A DNA stretch of 64,000 bases from Haloterrigena gelatinilytica (lineage in GTDB: Archaea > Halobacteriota > Halobacteria > Halobacteriales > Natrialbaceae). The position numbers were made by a program, and so were the translations under genes. The stretch lies in contig NZ_JABUQZ010000001.1 of the NCBI RefSeq assembly GCF_013342145.1, forward strand, positions 2,108,001-2,172,000, written 5' to 3'. Positions 17,093-26,045 of this stretch are shown piece after piece. A model generated the notes under the pieces. That model made no database searches and had not been told where the DNA came from. It was given only the letters and a program-made list of their open reading frames with translations. Numbering within the stretch: position 1 is the stretch's first letter; every line of letters starts with the position of its first letter.

Positions 17093-18589
17093 ATGATCGA
17101 TCCGCTAGTCGCGGCGATGATCGCTTACTTCGTGATCACTATCGGTATCGCCTGGTGGTACGGGCGAGGAGCGGGTGCGGGCTACGTCGAGTTTACGCTT
17201 GCGGGGAAGAACCTCGACCTGCTCCCCTTCACGATGACGTATTTCGCCACGTTCGTCGGCGGGGGACTCACGATGGGAATTGCACAAAAGGCGTTCCTCG
17301 ACGGCATCAGCGCCCAGTGGTACGCGATGACCCAAGGGATCGCTTGGATCACGATCTCGCTGGTGATCGGCTACCTCTACGCGTTCGACGTCGTCAGTGT
17401 CCCGGAACTCTTGGGGCGCGTCTTCGGACCGTCGACGAAATACTTCGCGGCTTTCGCCACGGTAATCGGGCAGATCGCGTTAACGGCGGGCCAGACGATC
17501 GGCATGGCGACGATCATCGCGACGGTCACTGAGATCCCACTTAACGTAGCGTTCTGGATGAGTACCGTCGTCTTCGTCGGGATCACGGTCTGGGGCGGGA
17601 TGAATTCAGTGGCGTGGGCGGATACGCTCCACGGGATCATTATCATCGTCGGCATGGCTACCGCGATACCGATTTCACTCGCAAACACCGGCGGCGTCGG
17701 CGCAGTCACTAGCGGTCTTCCGACGGGCCATACCGACTGGTTCGGCGTGGGACTCATCCAGATCGGGACGTGGTATCTCCTGTATATCACCGTCGCCGGT
17801 GCACAGCAACACCTCCTCCAACGGACGTGGTCGGCGAAAGACGCCGACACGGCCAAGCGCGGCGTCTTTCTCGCCGGTCTCGTTATCACCGGCTACGGTA
17901 TTCTGACCGCTACCGCGGGGCTAATTGCGTACGCGCAGGGCGCCGGGGTCGATTCCTCGATGGCGTTCGCGTGGACGCTACAAAATACCATGCACCCCGT
18001 TCTCGGCGGAATTCTGTTAGCCGCTGCTGTCGGAGCGGTGATGAGCGGGGCCGACTCGATGCTGCTCGCCGGCGCGACCACCTTCGTAAACGACATCTAC
18101 GTGCCATGGCGGGGCGGGATGGAGAACGTTTCGCAGACGCACCTCGTGCGGGTAACGCGGGCAGTGATTCTGGTCTTCGGGATCGGCGCTGCGGTCATCG
18201 CACTCAGCGGCGTTGAAATCGTCGTTATCGACAACCTCGGAATGGGCGTCATGTCGGTGTTGTTCGCGGGCGTGCTCGCTCTGTTCTGGCAGCAGACGGA
18301 TCGGCGAGCCGGTTTCCCCGGCCTGCTCGTGGGCGGAGCGGTCTTCATCGTCTGGCGGTTTCTTCTCGGGGAACCGGAATTCTTCGGCGAGGGATCGGTC
18401 GAGGCGGCAGTCCCGGGAACGCTCGCCGCACTAGTCACGATCGCCGTCCTCAGCTACGCGTGGTTCGGTAGCGAGACGTTCACAGTCGAGGAGATCCGGC
18501 ACGCGGCGACACGTGACATGAACCGGTTCACCCAGCGGGATCTGATGACGAGCGATACTGATCCCGATGCGCCGTCCACGGATGATTGA
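17093..18589 (+). CDS. sodium:solute symporter (SSS family)
   Basis: A 498-residue secondary transporter that couples Na+ entry to solute uptake. About 13 transmembrane helices are evident, and the core SSS features can be read: GRGAGAGYVEFTLAGKNLD after TM1, then GGGLTMGIAQKAFLDG, AGQTIGMATIIA, and GAVMSGADSMLLAGATTFVNDIY, where the conserved Na2-site serines lie. The start at 17093 is preferred over a long upstream extension. A TATA-like ATATCATTAA (17051-17060) is 33-42 nt upstream. Third positions are visibly less GC-rich than in the neighbours and the gene interrupts the MoxR cluster, both hinting at later arrival. Substrate unknown. Confidence 0.9.
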   Translation: MIDPLVAAMIAYFVITIGIAWWYGRGAGAGYVEFTLAGKNLDLLPFTMTYFATFVGGGLTMGIAQKAFLDGISAQWYAMTQGIAWITISLVIGYLYAFDVVSVPELLGRVFGPSTKYFAAFATVIGQIALTAGQTIGMATIIATVTEIPLNVAFWMSTVVFVGITVWGGMNSVAWADTLHGIIIIVGMATAIPISLANTGGVGAVTSGLPTGHTDWFGVGLIQIGTWYLLYITVAGAQQHLLQRTWSAKDADTAKRGVFLAGLVITGYGILTATAGLIAYAQGAGVDSSMAFAWTLQNTMHPVLGGILLAAAVGAVMSGADSMLLAGATTFVNDIYVPWRGGMENVSQTHLVRVTRAVILVFGIGAAVIALSGVEIVVIDNLGMGVMSVLFAGVLALFWQQTDRRAGFPGLLVGGAVFIVWRFLLGEPEFFGEGSVEAAVPGTLAALVTIAVLSYAWFGSETFTVEEIRHAATRDMNRFTQRDLMTSDTDPDAPSTDD

Positions 18590-18698
18590 ACGAGGCTCGA
18601 ATACTCTATACTGTGAACGGAGCGGCGTCTCGAGTCCGCCGACGAAAATCGAACGTCGAGAAACGAGTCGCCTATCGACGGGGACTGCCCTCGATCGA

Positions 18699-19730
18699 CT
18701 ACTCGCGCTTCGTTCCGCCGTCGCTCACCGGCTGGAGTTCGACGGCTTCGGCGCCCGGCGGCGTCACCGAGTCGACGATGTCCGCGACGACGTCGGCGGG
18801 CGCCACGTCGCTCAGGTCGGCGTCGGTGCTCAACACGAGCCGGTGGGCGAGGATCGACTCGGTCAGGGCCTTCACGTCGTCGGGGATGACGTACTCGCGG
18901 CCGTGGATCGCGGCCCGCGCCTTCGCGCCGTCGAGAAACGCCAGCGACGCGCGAGGCGAGGCGCCGTGGGTGACGTCGGGGTGGTCCCGGGTCGCCGCGA
19001 CGAGGTCGAGGACGTACTCCTTGATCGGCTCGGCGACGTGAATTTCCGAGATGGACTCCCGCGCCGCGAGGAGGTCCGACACCGCGACGACCTGGTCGAC
19101 GGTCTCGGGACCGAGGTCGGGGTCGGCGTCGAACCGCTCGAGCAACTCGCGTTCGTCCCCTCGACCGGGGATATCGACGGTGAGTTTGAACTGGAAGCGG
19201 TCGCGCTGGGCCTCCGGCAGCTCGAAGACCCCCTCCATCTCGATCGGGTTCTGCGTCGCGACGACCATGAAGGGCGTCGGTAGAGCCAGCGTCTCGCCCT
19301 CGATCGTCACGCGCCGTTCCTGCATCGCTTCGAGCAGCGCCGACTGGGTCTTCGGCGTCGCGCGGTTGATCTCGTCGGCGACGACCATGTTCGCGAAGAT
19401 CGGTCCTCGCTGGAGTTCGAACGTGCCCTGGGACTCCCGGTAGACGTGGGTCCCCGTGATGTCCGCCGGCAGGATGTCCGGCGTCATCTGGATGCGGGTG
19501 TAGTCGAGGCCGGTCACGCGGGCGAACAGGTTCGCGAGCGTCGTCTTCGCGACGCCCGGAACGCCCTCGAGGAGGACGTGGCCCCGCGTAAACAGCGCGA
19601 TCGTGAGGTGTTCGATCGCCGATTCGTTGCCGATCAGCACTCGGCCCATCTCCTCGCGGACGGCGTCGTAAATTCGCTCGGCGTCAGGTTCGCCCATTGG
19701 ACTGCCGTCGACGGGGTCGTCGCCGTTCAT
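18699..19730 (-). CDS. MoxR family AAA+ ATPase
   Basis: A 343-residue AAA+ ATPase of the MoxR group. It carries Walker A GVPGVAKT (56-63), Walker B VVADEINR (116-123), the sensor-1 segment ATQNP (158-162) and an Arg-finger region in PEAQRDRFQFK. MoxR ATPases act as chaperones together with DUF58/VWA proteins to activate or insert large complexes. The start overlaps the DUF4350 gene stop by 4 bp, so it is the last gene of the minus-strand operon (20919-21182, DUF4350, MoxR). Its DUF58 partner lies 3.3 kb away on the plus strand, across the symporter gene. Confidence 0.93.
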   Translation of the reverse strand: MNGDDPVDGSPMGEPDAERIYDAVREEMGRVLIGNESAIEHLTIALFTRGHVLLEGVPGVAKTTLANLFARVTGLDYTRIQMTPDILPADITGTHVYRESQGTFELQRGPIFANMVVADEINRATPKTQSALLEAMQERRVTIEGETLALPTPFMVVATQNPIEMEGVFELPEAQRDRFQFKLTVDIPGRGDERELLERFDADPDLGPETVDQVVAVSDLLAARESISEIHVAEPIKEYVLDLVAATRDHPDVTHGASPRASLAFLDGAKARAAIHGREYVIPDDVKALTESILAHRLVLSTDADLSDVAPADVVADIVDSVTPPGAEAVELQPVSDGGTKRE

Positions 19731-20851
19731 TGATCGTCCGGTTCCATATCGTCACGGTTAAGCGCTGCTATCACGCGCCGGACACGATCCTCGTCCCAGT
19801 CGGGGTGGCGGTCCCGGAGCGCGGCCGCCCGACGCTCGTCGACGTCGTCCGCTGACGGCACGGCGACCGACGCGTCGGCCGGGTCGTTCCGGCGGGCGAG
19901 TCGCGTCCGGACGCGCTCGAGCGACGGCCGGAGGCGACGACGCGAGAGGGTCGCGATGCCGGCGATCCCCGCGGCGCCGAGGAGGACCTGCAACAGCGGC
20001 AGTTCCCGGACCGTCAGGACGGCGGCGGTCAACGGCGGCAGGTCCTCGGAGTGGGAGAGGTCGATGAGCACGTGGTCGGCGTCGGCTGACAGTCGCTGTA
20101 AGAACGCCGCGTTATCGGGTTCGTCGATCATCGCGTTGATGGCGATGCTCGGGTCCCCGACGACGACGACCTGCCCCTCCGAGACGTTCTCGACCGCCGC
20201 GACGGGATAGCTGTCGAGCGTCTCGTTATCGTCGAGTTCGTCGTTGCGATTGACGTCGCGGTAGGCGTACTCGCTGGTCCGGACGAGCACGGTCGCCTCC
20301 TCCTCGTCCGTCTCGAGCGCGGAGGCGTAGTTGAGCGTCAACTGGTCGACGCCCTCGGTGTAGGTGTGGTTCTCGACGCCGGTCGCGACCGGCATCGTCG
20401 GCCCGCGGTAGTACTCCTGTTCGTCCCGGAGCACGGCGCCGTCGGTCCGCGTCTCGGCGCCGACGTCGGCCAGCAGTCGGTTCCCGTTCGTCCCGAAGTT
20501 CTCGAGGACGACGAGGGTCCCGCCGTTATCGACGAACTGTCGGATTCGATCCACGTCCTCGTCCGCGTACGTCTCGTCGGGGGCGACGACGAACGCGACC
20601 GTCTCGTTGGGCTCGTAGTCGCCGTATCGGGCCGTGTCGCGGATCAGTTCGCTCTCGGCGCCCGACGCCGACGCGGTCTGCTGTCGGAGTTCGGACGTGC
20701 CGTCCCACGACGGATTATAGGGACCGAACGCGGCCGACGAGGTCGCGGCGGCGACGAGCAGCGCGACGACCACGGTGGCCGACAGCGCAGCGAGGAGCAC
20801 GCGGGGCCAATCGAGCCCCCCGCCGTCGCGGAGCCACTCGCGGACGGTCAT
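19727..20851 (-). CDS. DUF4350 domain membrane protein
   Basis: A 374-residue protein with a transmembrane helix near the N-terminus (LLAALSATVVVALLVAAATS). An exported domain of about 240 residues follows, with the DUF4350 features TARYGDYEPNETVAFVVAP, DNGGTLVVLENFG and GQVVVVGDPSIAINAM. A second helix (LPLLQVLLGAAGIAGIATL) leads to a basic cytoplasmic tail. DUF4350 resembles a GATase1-like fold and is a regular partner of MoxR/DUF58/DUF4129. It overlaps the MoxR gene by 4 bp. Its position outside the membrane with a cytoplasmic tail suits a link between the ATPase and an extracellular target; this is inference. Confidence 0.87.
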   Translation of the reverse strand: MTVREWLRDGGGLDWPRVLLAALSATVVVALLVAAATSSAAFGPYNPSWDGTSELRQQTASASGAESELIRDTARYGDYEPNETVAFVVAPDETYADEDVDRIRQFVDNGGTLVVLENFGTNGNRLLADVGAETRTDGAVLRDEQEYYRGPTMPVATGVENHTYTEGVDQLTLNYASALETDEEEATVLVRTSEYAYRDVNRNDELDDNETLDSYPVAAVENVSEGQVVVVGDPSIAINAMIDEPDNAAFLQRLSADADHVLIDLSHSEDLPPLTAAVLTVRELPLLQVLLGAAGIAGIATLSRRRLRPSLERVRTRLARRNDPADASVAVPSADDVDERRAAALRDRHPDWDEDRVRRVIAALNRDDMEPDDQ

Positions 20852-20918
20852 CGGCTCACCTCCGCTGGGACGTGAGAGCCCAACTCACTGTCGACCCGCG
20901 AGCCGTCGTCGACGATCG

Positions 20919-21182
20919 CTACCACGGCAACACCTCCGGCGGCAGGATCTCGAGGATACGGCGGACGACGACGGCCGCGAAGCCGACGAGGCCGAGCGCG
21001 ATGAGCCACCGGAGGCGACGGCGCCAGTCGGGCGTGACCGCGAACGGCGCCGTCAGTTCGGTGACGATCAGCAGGCCGATCAGCGAGAGCACGAAAAACA
21101 GCTCGTAGGAGAACGATCCGAGTAGCGAAAGCACGAGCACGGCCGCGAGCATCCAGGCGAGCTGTCCCCGGATGAATCGCAT
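20919..21182 (-). CDS. small two- to three-helix membrane protein, first gene of MoxR operon
   Basis: An 87-residue protein from ATG 21182; an ATG six codons earlier (21200) is also possible. Three hydrophobic stretches are seen: LAWMLAAVLVLSLLGSFSY, LFFVLSLIGLLIVTELTA and LRWLIALGLVGFAAVVV. A basic turn (RRRLR) lies between the last two. It ends 67 bp before the DUF4350 gene and is transcribed in the same direction. Small proteins in this position are typical of haloarchaeal MoxR clusters; the family name (possibly DUF7269) is not certain. Confidence 0.65.
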   Translation of the reverse strand: MRFIRGQLAWMLAAVLVLSLLGSFSYELFFVLSLIGLLIVTELTAPFAVTPDWRRRLRWLIALGLVGFAAVVVRRILEILPPEVLPW

Positions 21183-21335
21183 GCGTCGATGTGTCGGCAT
21201 CTAGTACCGGAGGCGACGCCGGCCACCGTAAACCCTCGGGGTTTCGCCGGCGGGTGGACGGGGCCGGTTCCGACGACGGCGATCGAGTCCCGACGGAACG
21301 CGAGCCGCGGCCCCCTTTGTGGCGAACTCGAGACC

Positions 21336-22517
21336 CTACCGGTCTCGCTCGACGCTCTCGCCGGGACGCGTCGTCGCGCCGGTCGTGAGTTTCAGTCCGG
21401 GCGAGAGACTCGAGTTGATGCCGGTCTTGACGCCGTCGCCGGCGACGACGCCGAACTTGCGCCGGCCCGTCGAGACGCGCTCGCCTTTCACGGTGAATTT
21501 AATATCCGCGTCGTCGTGGCGGAGGTTCGCGACGTTCGTCCCGGCGCCGAAGTTGACGTCGCGCCCGAGGACGCTGTCGCCGACGTACGAGAGGTGGCTG
21601 ACCGACGTCCCGCGGGAGACGACGCTGTTCTTGACCTCGACGGCGTGGCCGACCGACGCGTCCTCGCCGATCAGCGTCGCGCCGCGGACGTAGGCGTTCG
21701 GTCCGACGGTCGCGCCCGAGCGGATCAGCGCCGGCCCTTCGACGACGACGCCCGGTTTCACCGTCGCCCCCTCCTCGACGACCACGTCGCCCTCGAGGTG
21801 GGCGTCGTCGCTGACCCGACCGTCGATCCGGCGGTCGAGGTCGGCGATCTTCCACTCGTTGGCCTCGAGGAGTTCCCAGGGGCGGCCGACGTCGAGCCAC
21901 CGATCGAGCGTGACCGGCGTCACGTCGAACTCCTCGATCACGCTCGCCAGCACGTCGGTGATCTCGTGTTCGCCGCGCTCGCTTTCGGGGACCTCGAGCC
22001 ACTCGCGGGCGCGTTCGGGGAAGGCGTAGGCGCCGGCGTTGGCGAGGTTCGTCGGCGGCTCCGAGGGCTTCTCGACGATGCCGGTGACCGAGTCGCCGTC
22101 GGTGCTGAGCACCCCGTAATTGCGCGGCTCGTCGACGGCGATCGCGCAGACGGCCGGACAGTGTTCGAAGAGTCGATCGACCGCGGCCGGATCGTAGAGG
22201 TTGTCGCCGTTCAGGACGGCGAAGGGACCGTCGATGTGTTCTCGAGCGGTGTTGACGGCGTGGGCCGTCCCGGCCTGTTCGGTCTGGACGGCGTAGGAGA
22301 TCGGCACGTCGCGGTACTCGTCGCCGAAGTAGTCGCGGACGGTCTCGCCCTCGTAGCCGATCACGAGGACGATCTCGTCGGCGCCGGCGTCGATCGCCGC
22401 GTCGATCGTGTGGGCCACGAGCGGTCGGTCGGCCACCGGCAGCATCGGTTTCGGGATCGAATCCGAGAGCGGTCGAATGCGCGTGCCCTGTCCCGCTGCG
22501 AGAACGACTGCTTTCAT
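21336..22517 (-). CDS. glmU: bifunctional sugar-1-phosphate nucleotidylyltransferase/acetyltransferase, GlmU-like
   Basis: A protein of 393 residues from ATG 22517, where the canonical start MKAVVLAAGQGTRIRP begins; an ATG six codons earlier is less likely. The N-terminal nucleotidyltransferase domain shows the G-x-G-T-R-x-x-P loop, the IPKPM lysine, VLNGDNLYD for metal binding and VEKP. The C-terminal half is a left-handed beta helix with many hexapeptide repeats (for example VVEEGATVKPGVVV), as in acetyltransferases that make N-acetylated sugar phosphates. It likely makes UDP-GlcNAc or dTDP/UDP-glucose precursors for glycans. The haloarchaeal enzymes vary in whether both activities are kept. 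It is a single gene, transcribed toward the MoxR cluster. Confidence 0.8.
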   Translation of the reverse strand: MKAVVLAAGQGTRIRPLSDSIPKPMLPVADRPLVAHTIDAAIDAGADEIVLVIGYEGETVRDYFGDEYRDVPISYAVQTEQAGTAHAVNTAREHIDGPFAVLNGDNLYDPAAVDRLFEHCPAVCAIAVDEPRNYGVLSTDGDSVTGIVEKPSEPPTNLANAGAYAFPERAREWLEVPESERGEHEITDVLASVIEEFDVTPVTLDRWLDVGRPWELLEANEWKIADLDRRIDGRVSDDAHLEGDVVVEEGATVKPGVVVEGPALIRSGATVGPNAYVRGATLIGEDASVGHAVEVKNSVVSRGTSVSHLSYVGDSVLGRDVNFGAGTNVANLRHDDADIKFTVKGERVSTGRRKFGVVAGDGVKTGINSSLSPGLKLTTGATTRPGESVERDR

Positions 22518-22610
22518 ACGTGCGGACGATTCCATGACCTCTCGGATAAGCAGTTCGCTACCTCGCAGGGAGATCCAGTTCGGCCGCTGACAGCAGGGCG
22601 TCGTCGACCC

Positions 22611-22841
22611 CTACTCGGACCGAGCCGCGGCGCGATCCTCGACGGTAAATCGCTTCACCGGCACCAGGACGATCACGAACGCGACCGCGGTGAGACCCAT
22701 CGAGGCCAGCCTCGAACCCCACCGACTCGGGTCCGGAGATCCGGTCCGGTATATCAGGACGGCCTCGAGCGTCGCAGCGACGAGAACGCCGCTGACGATA
22801 TCGCGCCGGTCGAGGGGGAGTCGCTCGAGTATCGAGCCCAT
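22611..22841 (-). CDS. small two-TM membrane protein
   Basis: A 76-residue protein from ATG 22841 with two hydrophobic helices, IVSGVLVAATLEAVLIYRT and LASMGLTAVAFVIVLVPV, and a charged C-terminal end. The start at 22841 (rather than 22862) is supported by a TATA-like TTTATTACTT on the minus strand (22861-22870), about 26 nt upstream, which makes it leaderless. No family was recognised. It lies 93 bp upstream of the glmU-like gene in the same direction, so it may be cotranscribed. Confidence 0.65.
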   Translation of the reverse strand: MGSILERLPLDRRDIVSGVLVAATLEAVLIYRTGSPDPSRWGSRLASMGLTAVAFVIVLVPVKRFTVEDRAAARSE

Positions 22842-22901
22842 AATACCGCTCGAACGCCCCAAGTAATAAAATGAGTCGGAATCGGTGCGCTCGCCGCGTG
22901 C

Positions 22902-24440
22902 TCAGTCCTCGGAGGTCGTGATGTCGGCGGACAGCCCCTGAGCCATCTCGATGTCCGTCGAGTTGTTCATCGTCCAGGCGGTGCGCTCGGTGACGGCCTC
23001 GATGGCCTCGCGCGCGCTCGGGTAGCCGTTACCGGACTTCTTGACGCCGCCGAAGGGCAACTGCACCTCCGCGCCGATACACGGGAGGTTCGCGTAGGCG
23101 AGGCCGAGGTCCGCTCGGTCGCGGAAGGCGTTGAGCTGGCGGTAGTCCTCGGAGATGACCGCCCCGGCCAGCCCGTAGGGGGTGTCGTTGTGGATCTCGA
23201 GGGCCCGATCGACGTCGCCGTCGTACTCGATGAGCGCGACGTGGGGGCCGAAACACTCCTCCTGCAGACAGCGCAGTTCGTCGTCGGAATCGTAGTCGAC
23301 TTCGTAGACGAACGGCCCGACCCAGTTGCCGTCCTCGTGGCCGTCGGGGATCTCGTCGTCGTCGAGTTCGAAGCGATCGACGAGCACGTCGGCGCCCTCC
23401 TCCCGGGCCAGGTCGTTGTGCTGGCGGATCTTCTCGACGTGGTCGGGCTCGATCGCCGGCCCCATGAACGTGTCCTCCTCGAGGGGGTCGCCGACCGCGA
23501 TCTTCTCCGCGACGTCGACGAACTGCGCCTTGAACTCGTCGTAGATGTCCGAGTGAACGATCAGGCGCTCGCTCGAGACGCAGCGCTGCCCGGTTGTCTT
23601 GAACGAACTCATCACGGCCGAGTGGACGGCGATGTCCAGGTCCGCTTCGTCGGTGATGACGATCCCGTTCTTGCCGCCCATCTCGCAGGCGGCGAGCTTG
23701 CCGGGCTCGTTGCCGACCTTGCCGGCGATCTCGTGGCCGACCTCCGCCGAACCGGTAAAGAGGACCGTGTCGACGCGGCCGTCGTCGGTGATCGCCGCGC
23801 CGGCGTCGCCGTAGCCCTGGACCATGTTGAAGACGCCGTCGGGAATCCCGGAATCGTCCATCATCTCCGCGATGATCTGGCCGCACCACGGCGTCTGCTC
23901 GGCGGGCTTCCAGACGACGGTGTTGCCCTCGACCAAGGCGATGGCCATGTGCCAGAAGGGGATGGCGACCGGGAAGTTCCACGGCGTGATGCAGCCGACG
24001 ACGCCCCGCGGTTTCCGGCGCATGTAGGCGTCCTTGCTTCCGATCTCGCTGGGTACCACGTCGCCGTGGGGGTGGCGGGCGTTGCCCGCGGCCCACTCGA
24101 CCATGTGCCAGGCCTCGGTCACGTCCGCCTTCCCCTCGGAGATCTCCTTCCCGCACTCCTTGGTGACGATCTCCCCCAGTTCCTCGTGGCGATCCCGGAG
24201 TTCGTGGTAGATGTCCCAGAGGTACTCCGCGCGGTCGATATACGACAGTTCGCGCCACTCCTCGAAGGCGTCTTCCGCGGCCTCGAGGGCGGCGTCGACG
24301 TCGTCTTCGGTCCCGCGCTGGAACGTCGCCAGCGTCTCGCCGGTGGCCGGGTTTCGGCTCTCGAACGTCTCGTCCGCGCCGTCAGTCCACTCGCCGCCGA
24401 TGTAGTGGCCGTGCACCTGCTCGGTTGCTTGCTGGCTCAT
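22902..24440 (-). CDS. NAD(P)-dependent aldehyde dehydrogenase
   Basis: A 512-residue enzyme of the ALDH superfamily that oxidises an aldehyde to the carboxylic acid. The catalytic Cys is C287 in GQRCVSS and the general base is E253 in CEMGGK; their 34-residue spacing is exactly that of the family. The cofactor-binding segment VLFTGSAEVG and the IPDGVFNMV loop are also present. The length is normal. The start ATG at 24440 follows a clean haloarchaeal start. The closest known relatives of this type include semialdehyde and aminoaldehyde dehydrogenases, but the substrate cannot be told. It stands alone, 116 bp from the next gene. Confidence 0.92.
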   Translation of the reverse strand: MSQQATEQVHGHYIGGEWTDGADETFESRNPATGETLATFQRGTEDDVDAALEAAEDAFEEWRELSYIDRAEYLWDIYHELRDRHEELGEIVTKECGKEISEGKADVTEAWHMVEWAAGNARHPHGDVVPSEIGSKDAYMRRKPRGVVGCITPWNFPVAIPFWHMAIALVEGNTVVWKPAEQTPWCGQIIAEMMDDSGIPDGVFNMVQGYGDAGAAITDDGRVDTVLFTGSAEVGHEIAGKVGNEPGKLAACEMGGKNGIVITDEADLDIAVHSAVMSSFKTTGQRCVSSERLIVHSDIYDEFKAQFVDVAEKIAVGDPLEEDTFMGPAIEPDHVEKIRQHNDLAREEGADVLVDRFELDDDEIPDGHEDGNWVGPFVYEVDYDSDDELRCLQEECFGPHVALIEYDGDVDRALEIHNDTPYGLAGAVISEDYRQLNAFRDRADLGLAYANLPCIGAEVQLPFGGVKKSGNGYPSAREAIEAVTERTAWTMNNSTDIEMAQGLSADITTSED

Positions 24441-24556
24441 ACGGTATCGAACGGCGAGCGCGGTGAAAACGCTGATGGTGGTTCACGCATGTCGCAATAA
24501 TTGTTCACGCACGCCTGCCGCCCGCGCGCGAAGGACGGAGACTGCGGGAACCGACG

Positions 24557-25084
24557 CTACCGATCTTCCTCCTCGCCGCGCTCCTTGGTCACGGTCCGGT
24601 CGCCCTGGGGCGGCTGTCCGTCGTCGTCGGGGTGGCGCTCCGCCCCCGACTCCGTCATCTCGTCCGTTTCCGGCTCGAGGCCCTTTCCGGACCGGCCCTC
24701 GCCTTCGGCCGCCGTCTTCTCGTTCGGCGAATCGCCGGTCTCGGGACCCATGCCTCGCTGTTCGGACCCGGTGTCCTCGTGGACGGTCGTCTCGTCGCGC
24801 TCGATGACGGGATCGGTCCCTTCCGCCGACTCCGAACCGGCGGAGACGTCGCGCTCGAGTCGGATCGCGTCCGATTCGACGTCCCGGACGTCATCTGCAT
24901 CGATCGGGACGACCTCCTCGGCGTCGCCGTCCCAGTCGAGGACCGCTTTGATCGACTCGATCGCCCCCGACTCGAGGTCGACGTACGCCGTGTCCGCCTC
25001 GGTCATCGTCACGACGCCGATCGAGTCGCCGTCGGCCGTCTCGACTCGTTTGTCGACGTCGTCGTCGGTGAACGCTGGGCTCAT
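24557..25084 (-). CDS. acidic protein with N-terminal PRC-barrel-like domain
   Basis: A 175-residue protein from ATG 25084. The first 75 residues look like a PRC-barrel-type small beta domain (DKRVETADGDSIGVVTMT, then VVPIDADDVRDVESDAIRL). The remaining 100 residues are a low-complexity acidic tail rich in Glu, Asp, Thr and Gly. PRC barrels bind RNA-processing or photosynthetic proteins; in haloarchaea similar small proteins are widespread with no known task. There is no TM segment or signal. A start six codons earlier is possible. The call rests on sequence feel and not on a verified match. Confidence 0.6.
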   Translation of the reverse strand: MSPAFTDDDVDKRVETADGDSIGVVTMTEADTAYVDLESGAIESIKAVLDWDGDAEEVVPIDADDVRDVESDAIRLERDVSAGSESAEGTDPVIERDETTVHEDTGSEQRGMGPETGDSPNEKTAAEGEGRSGKGLEPETDEMTESGAERHPDDDGQPPQGDRTVTKERGEEEDR

Positions 25085-25209
25085 GTGCGCGCCTACTGCC
25101 AACGGCCGAAAGCCGGTGGTGCCTGCAGTGGCCGGCGGTCGACGGGTCGCGGGCGCGCGCTCGAGAGAAGAAAAACTCGGTTACACGGCGGGACGGAGAG
25201 CCGCGCCGA

Positions 25210-25869
25210 TCACGGCGGACCGTTGCCGGGCGGCCCGTCGCCGTCGGACGGTCCGGCATCGTCCGGCGGCCCGGCGTCGTCTGGCGGGCCGCCGTCGTCC
25301 GATTCGTCGTCCTCGTCGAACAGCTCGGACGAGAACTCCTCGTCGTCGAACAGGCTGTCGTCGGAGTCCGGCTCGTCGTCGTCGTCGAACGGGCTCTCGT
25401 CGGAGCCGTCCGGCGAGTCCCTGTCGAACGGATCGGACGGCTCTCCGTCGTCGAAGGGCCCCGTCGGGACGTCGTCGTCCTCGGACGGCGGCTCGTCGTC
25501 GACGGCGGGGTCGGTCTCGGGTTCGGCCGATTCGTCGCCGGAATCGGTCTCGGGGTCGTCGCTCGAGTCGTCGACATCGGCCGCGGGGTCGCCGCCGGAC
25601 TCCGACCCGCCGTCGGACTCGTTGCTGGCGTTCGGTTCGTCGTCGCCGTCGGCGACCGAGGACGCCGCGCTCGAGTCGTTCGCCGCCGTCTCGGCGTCGA
25701 CGCCGTCCGGATCGTCGGCCGACCGCTCCGCGGAGTCGTCGTCCGGCCCGATCGGATCGGGGCCGACGTCGGAGACGGCCACGACGCCGACCGCGAACGT
25801 GAGCAGGACGACGGCGAGGGTCACGAGCAACGTCCCAGTCGCCGGCGTCGAATCGTCGTCTGGAGCCAT
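25210..25869 (-). CDS. hyperacidic single-TM surface protein
   Basis: A 219-residue protein from ATG 25869. A short n-region, one hydrophobic helix (TGTLLVTLAVVLLTFAVGVVAV) and then about 185 residues are composed mainly of Asp, Ser, Glu, Pro and Gly. The C-terminal end has a GPPDDAGPPDDAGP repeat. The helix is a signal anchor or an uncleaved signal, and the rest should lie outside the cell as an unstructured, strongly negatively charged stalk. Sequons (NDS, NAS, NES) suggest glycosylation. No domain was recognised. The upstream 59 codons of the long frame cross the promoter of leuS and are not used. Confidence 0.55.
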   Translation of the reverse strand: MAPDDDSTPATGTLLVTLAVVLLTFAVGVVAVSDVGPDPIGPDDDSAERSADDPDGVDAETAANDSSAASSVADGDDEPNASNESDGGSESGGDPAADVDDSSDDPETDSGDESAEPETDPAVDDEPPSEDDDVPTGPFDDGEPSDPFDRDSPDGSDESPFDDDDEPDSDDSLFDDEEFSSELFDEDDESDDGGPPDDAGPPDDAGPSDGDGPPGNGPP

Positions 25870-26045
25870 TCGTCGCTCGCCCGTTTCGGTTCCAGGGGCT
25901 TTGTTAATCTCACCCCAAAAGCGGCGGCGTCGCTCGCGGCCGCGAATCGGCGGCGAGGGTCGTCGTCTCGAGGGCGATTCTGGCGGCGAGTGGCGAACAA
26001 TGATATGGCCGGCACGCCCAGTACTCGGCAGGACTGCTCGCCACA

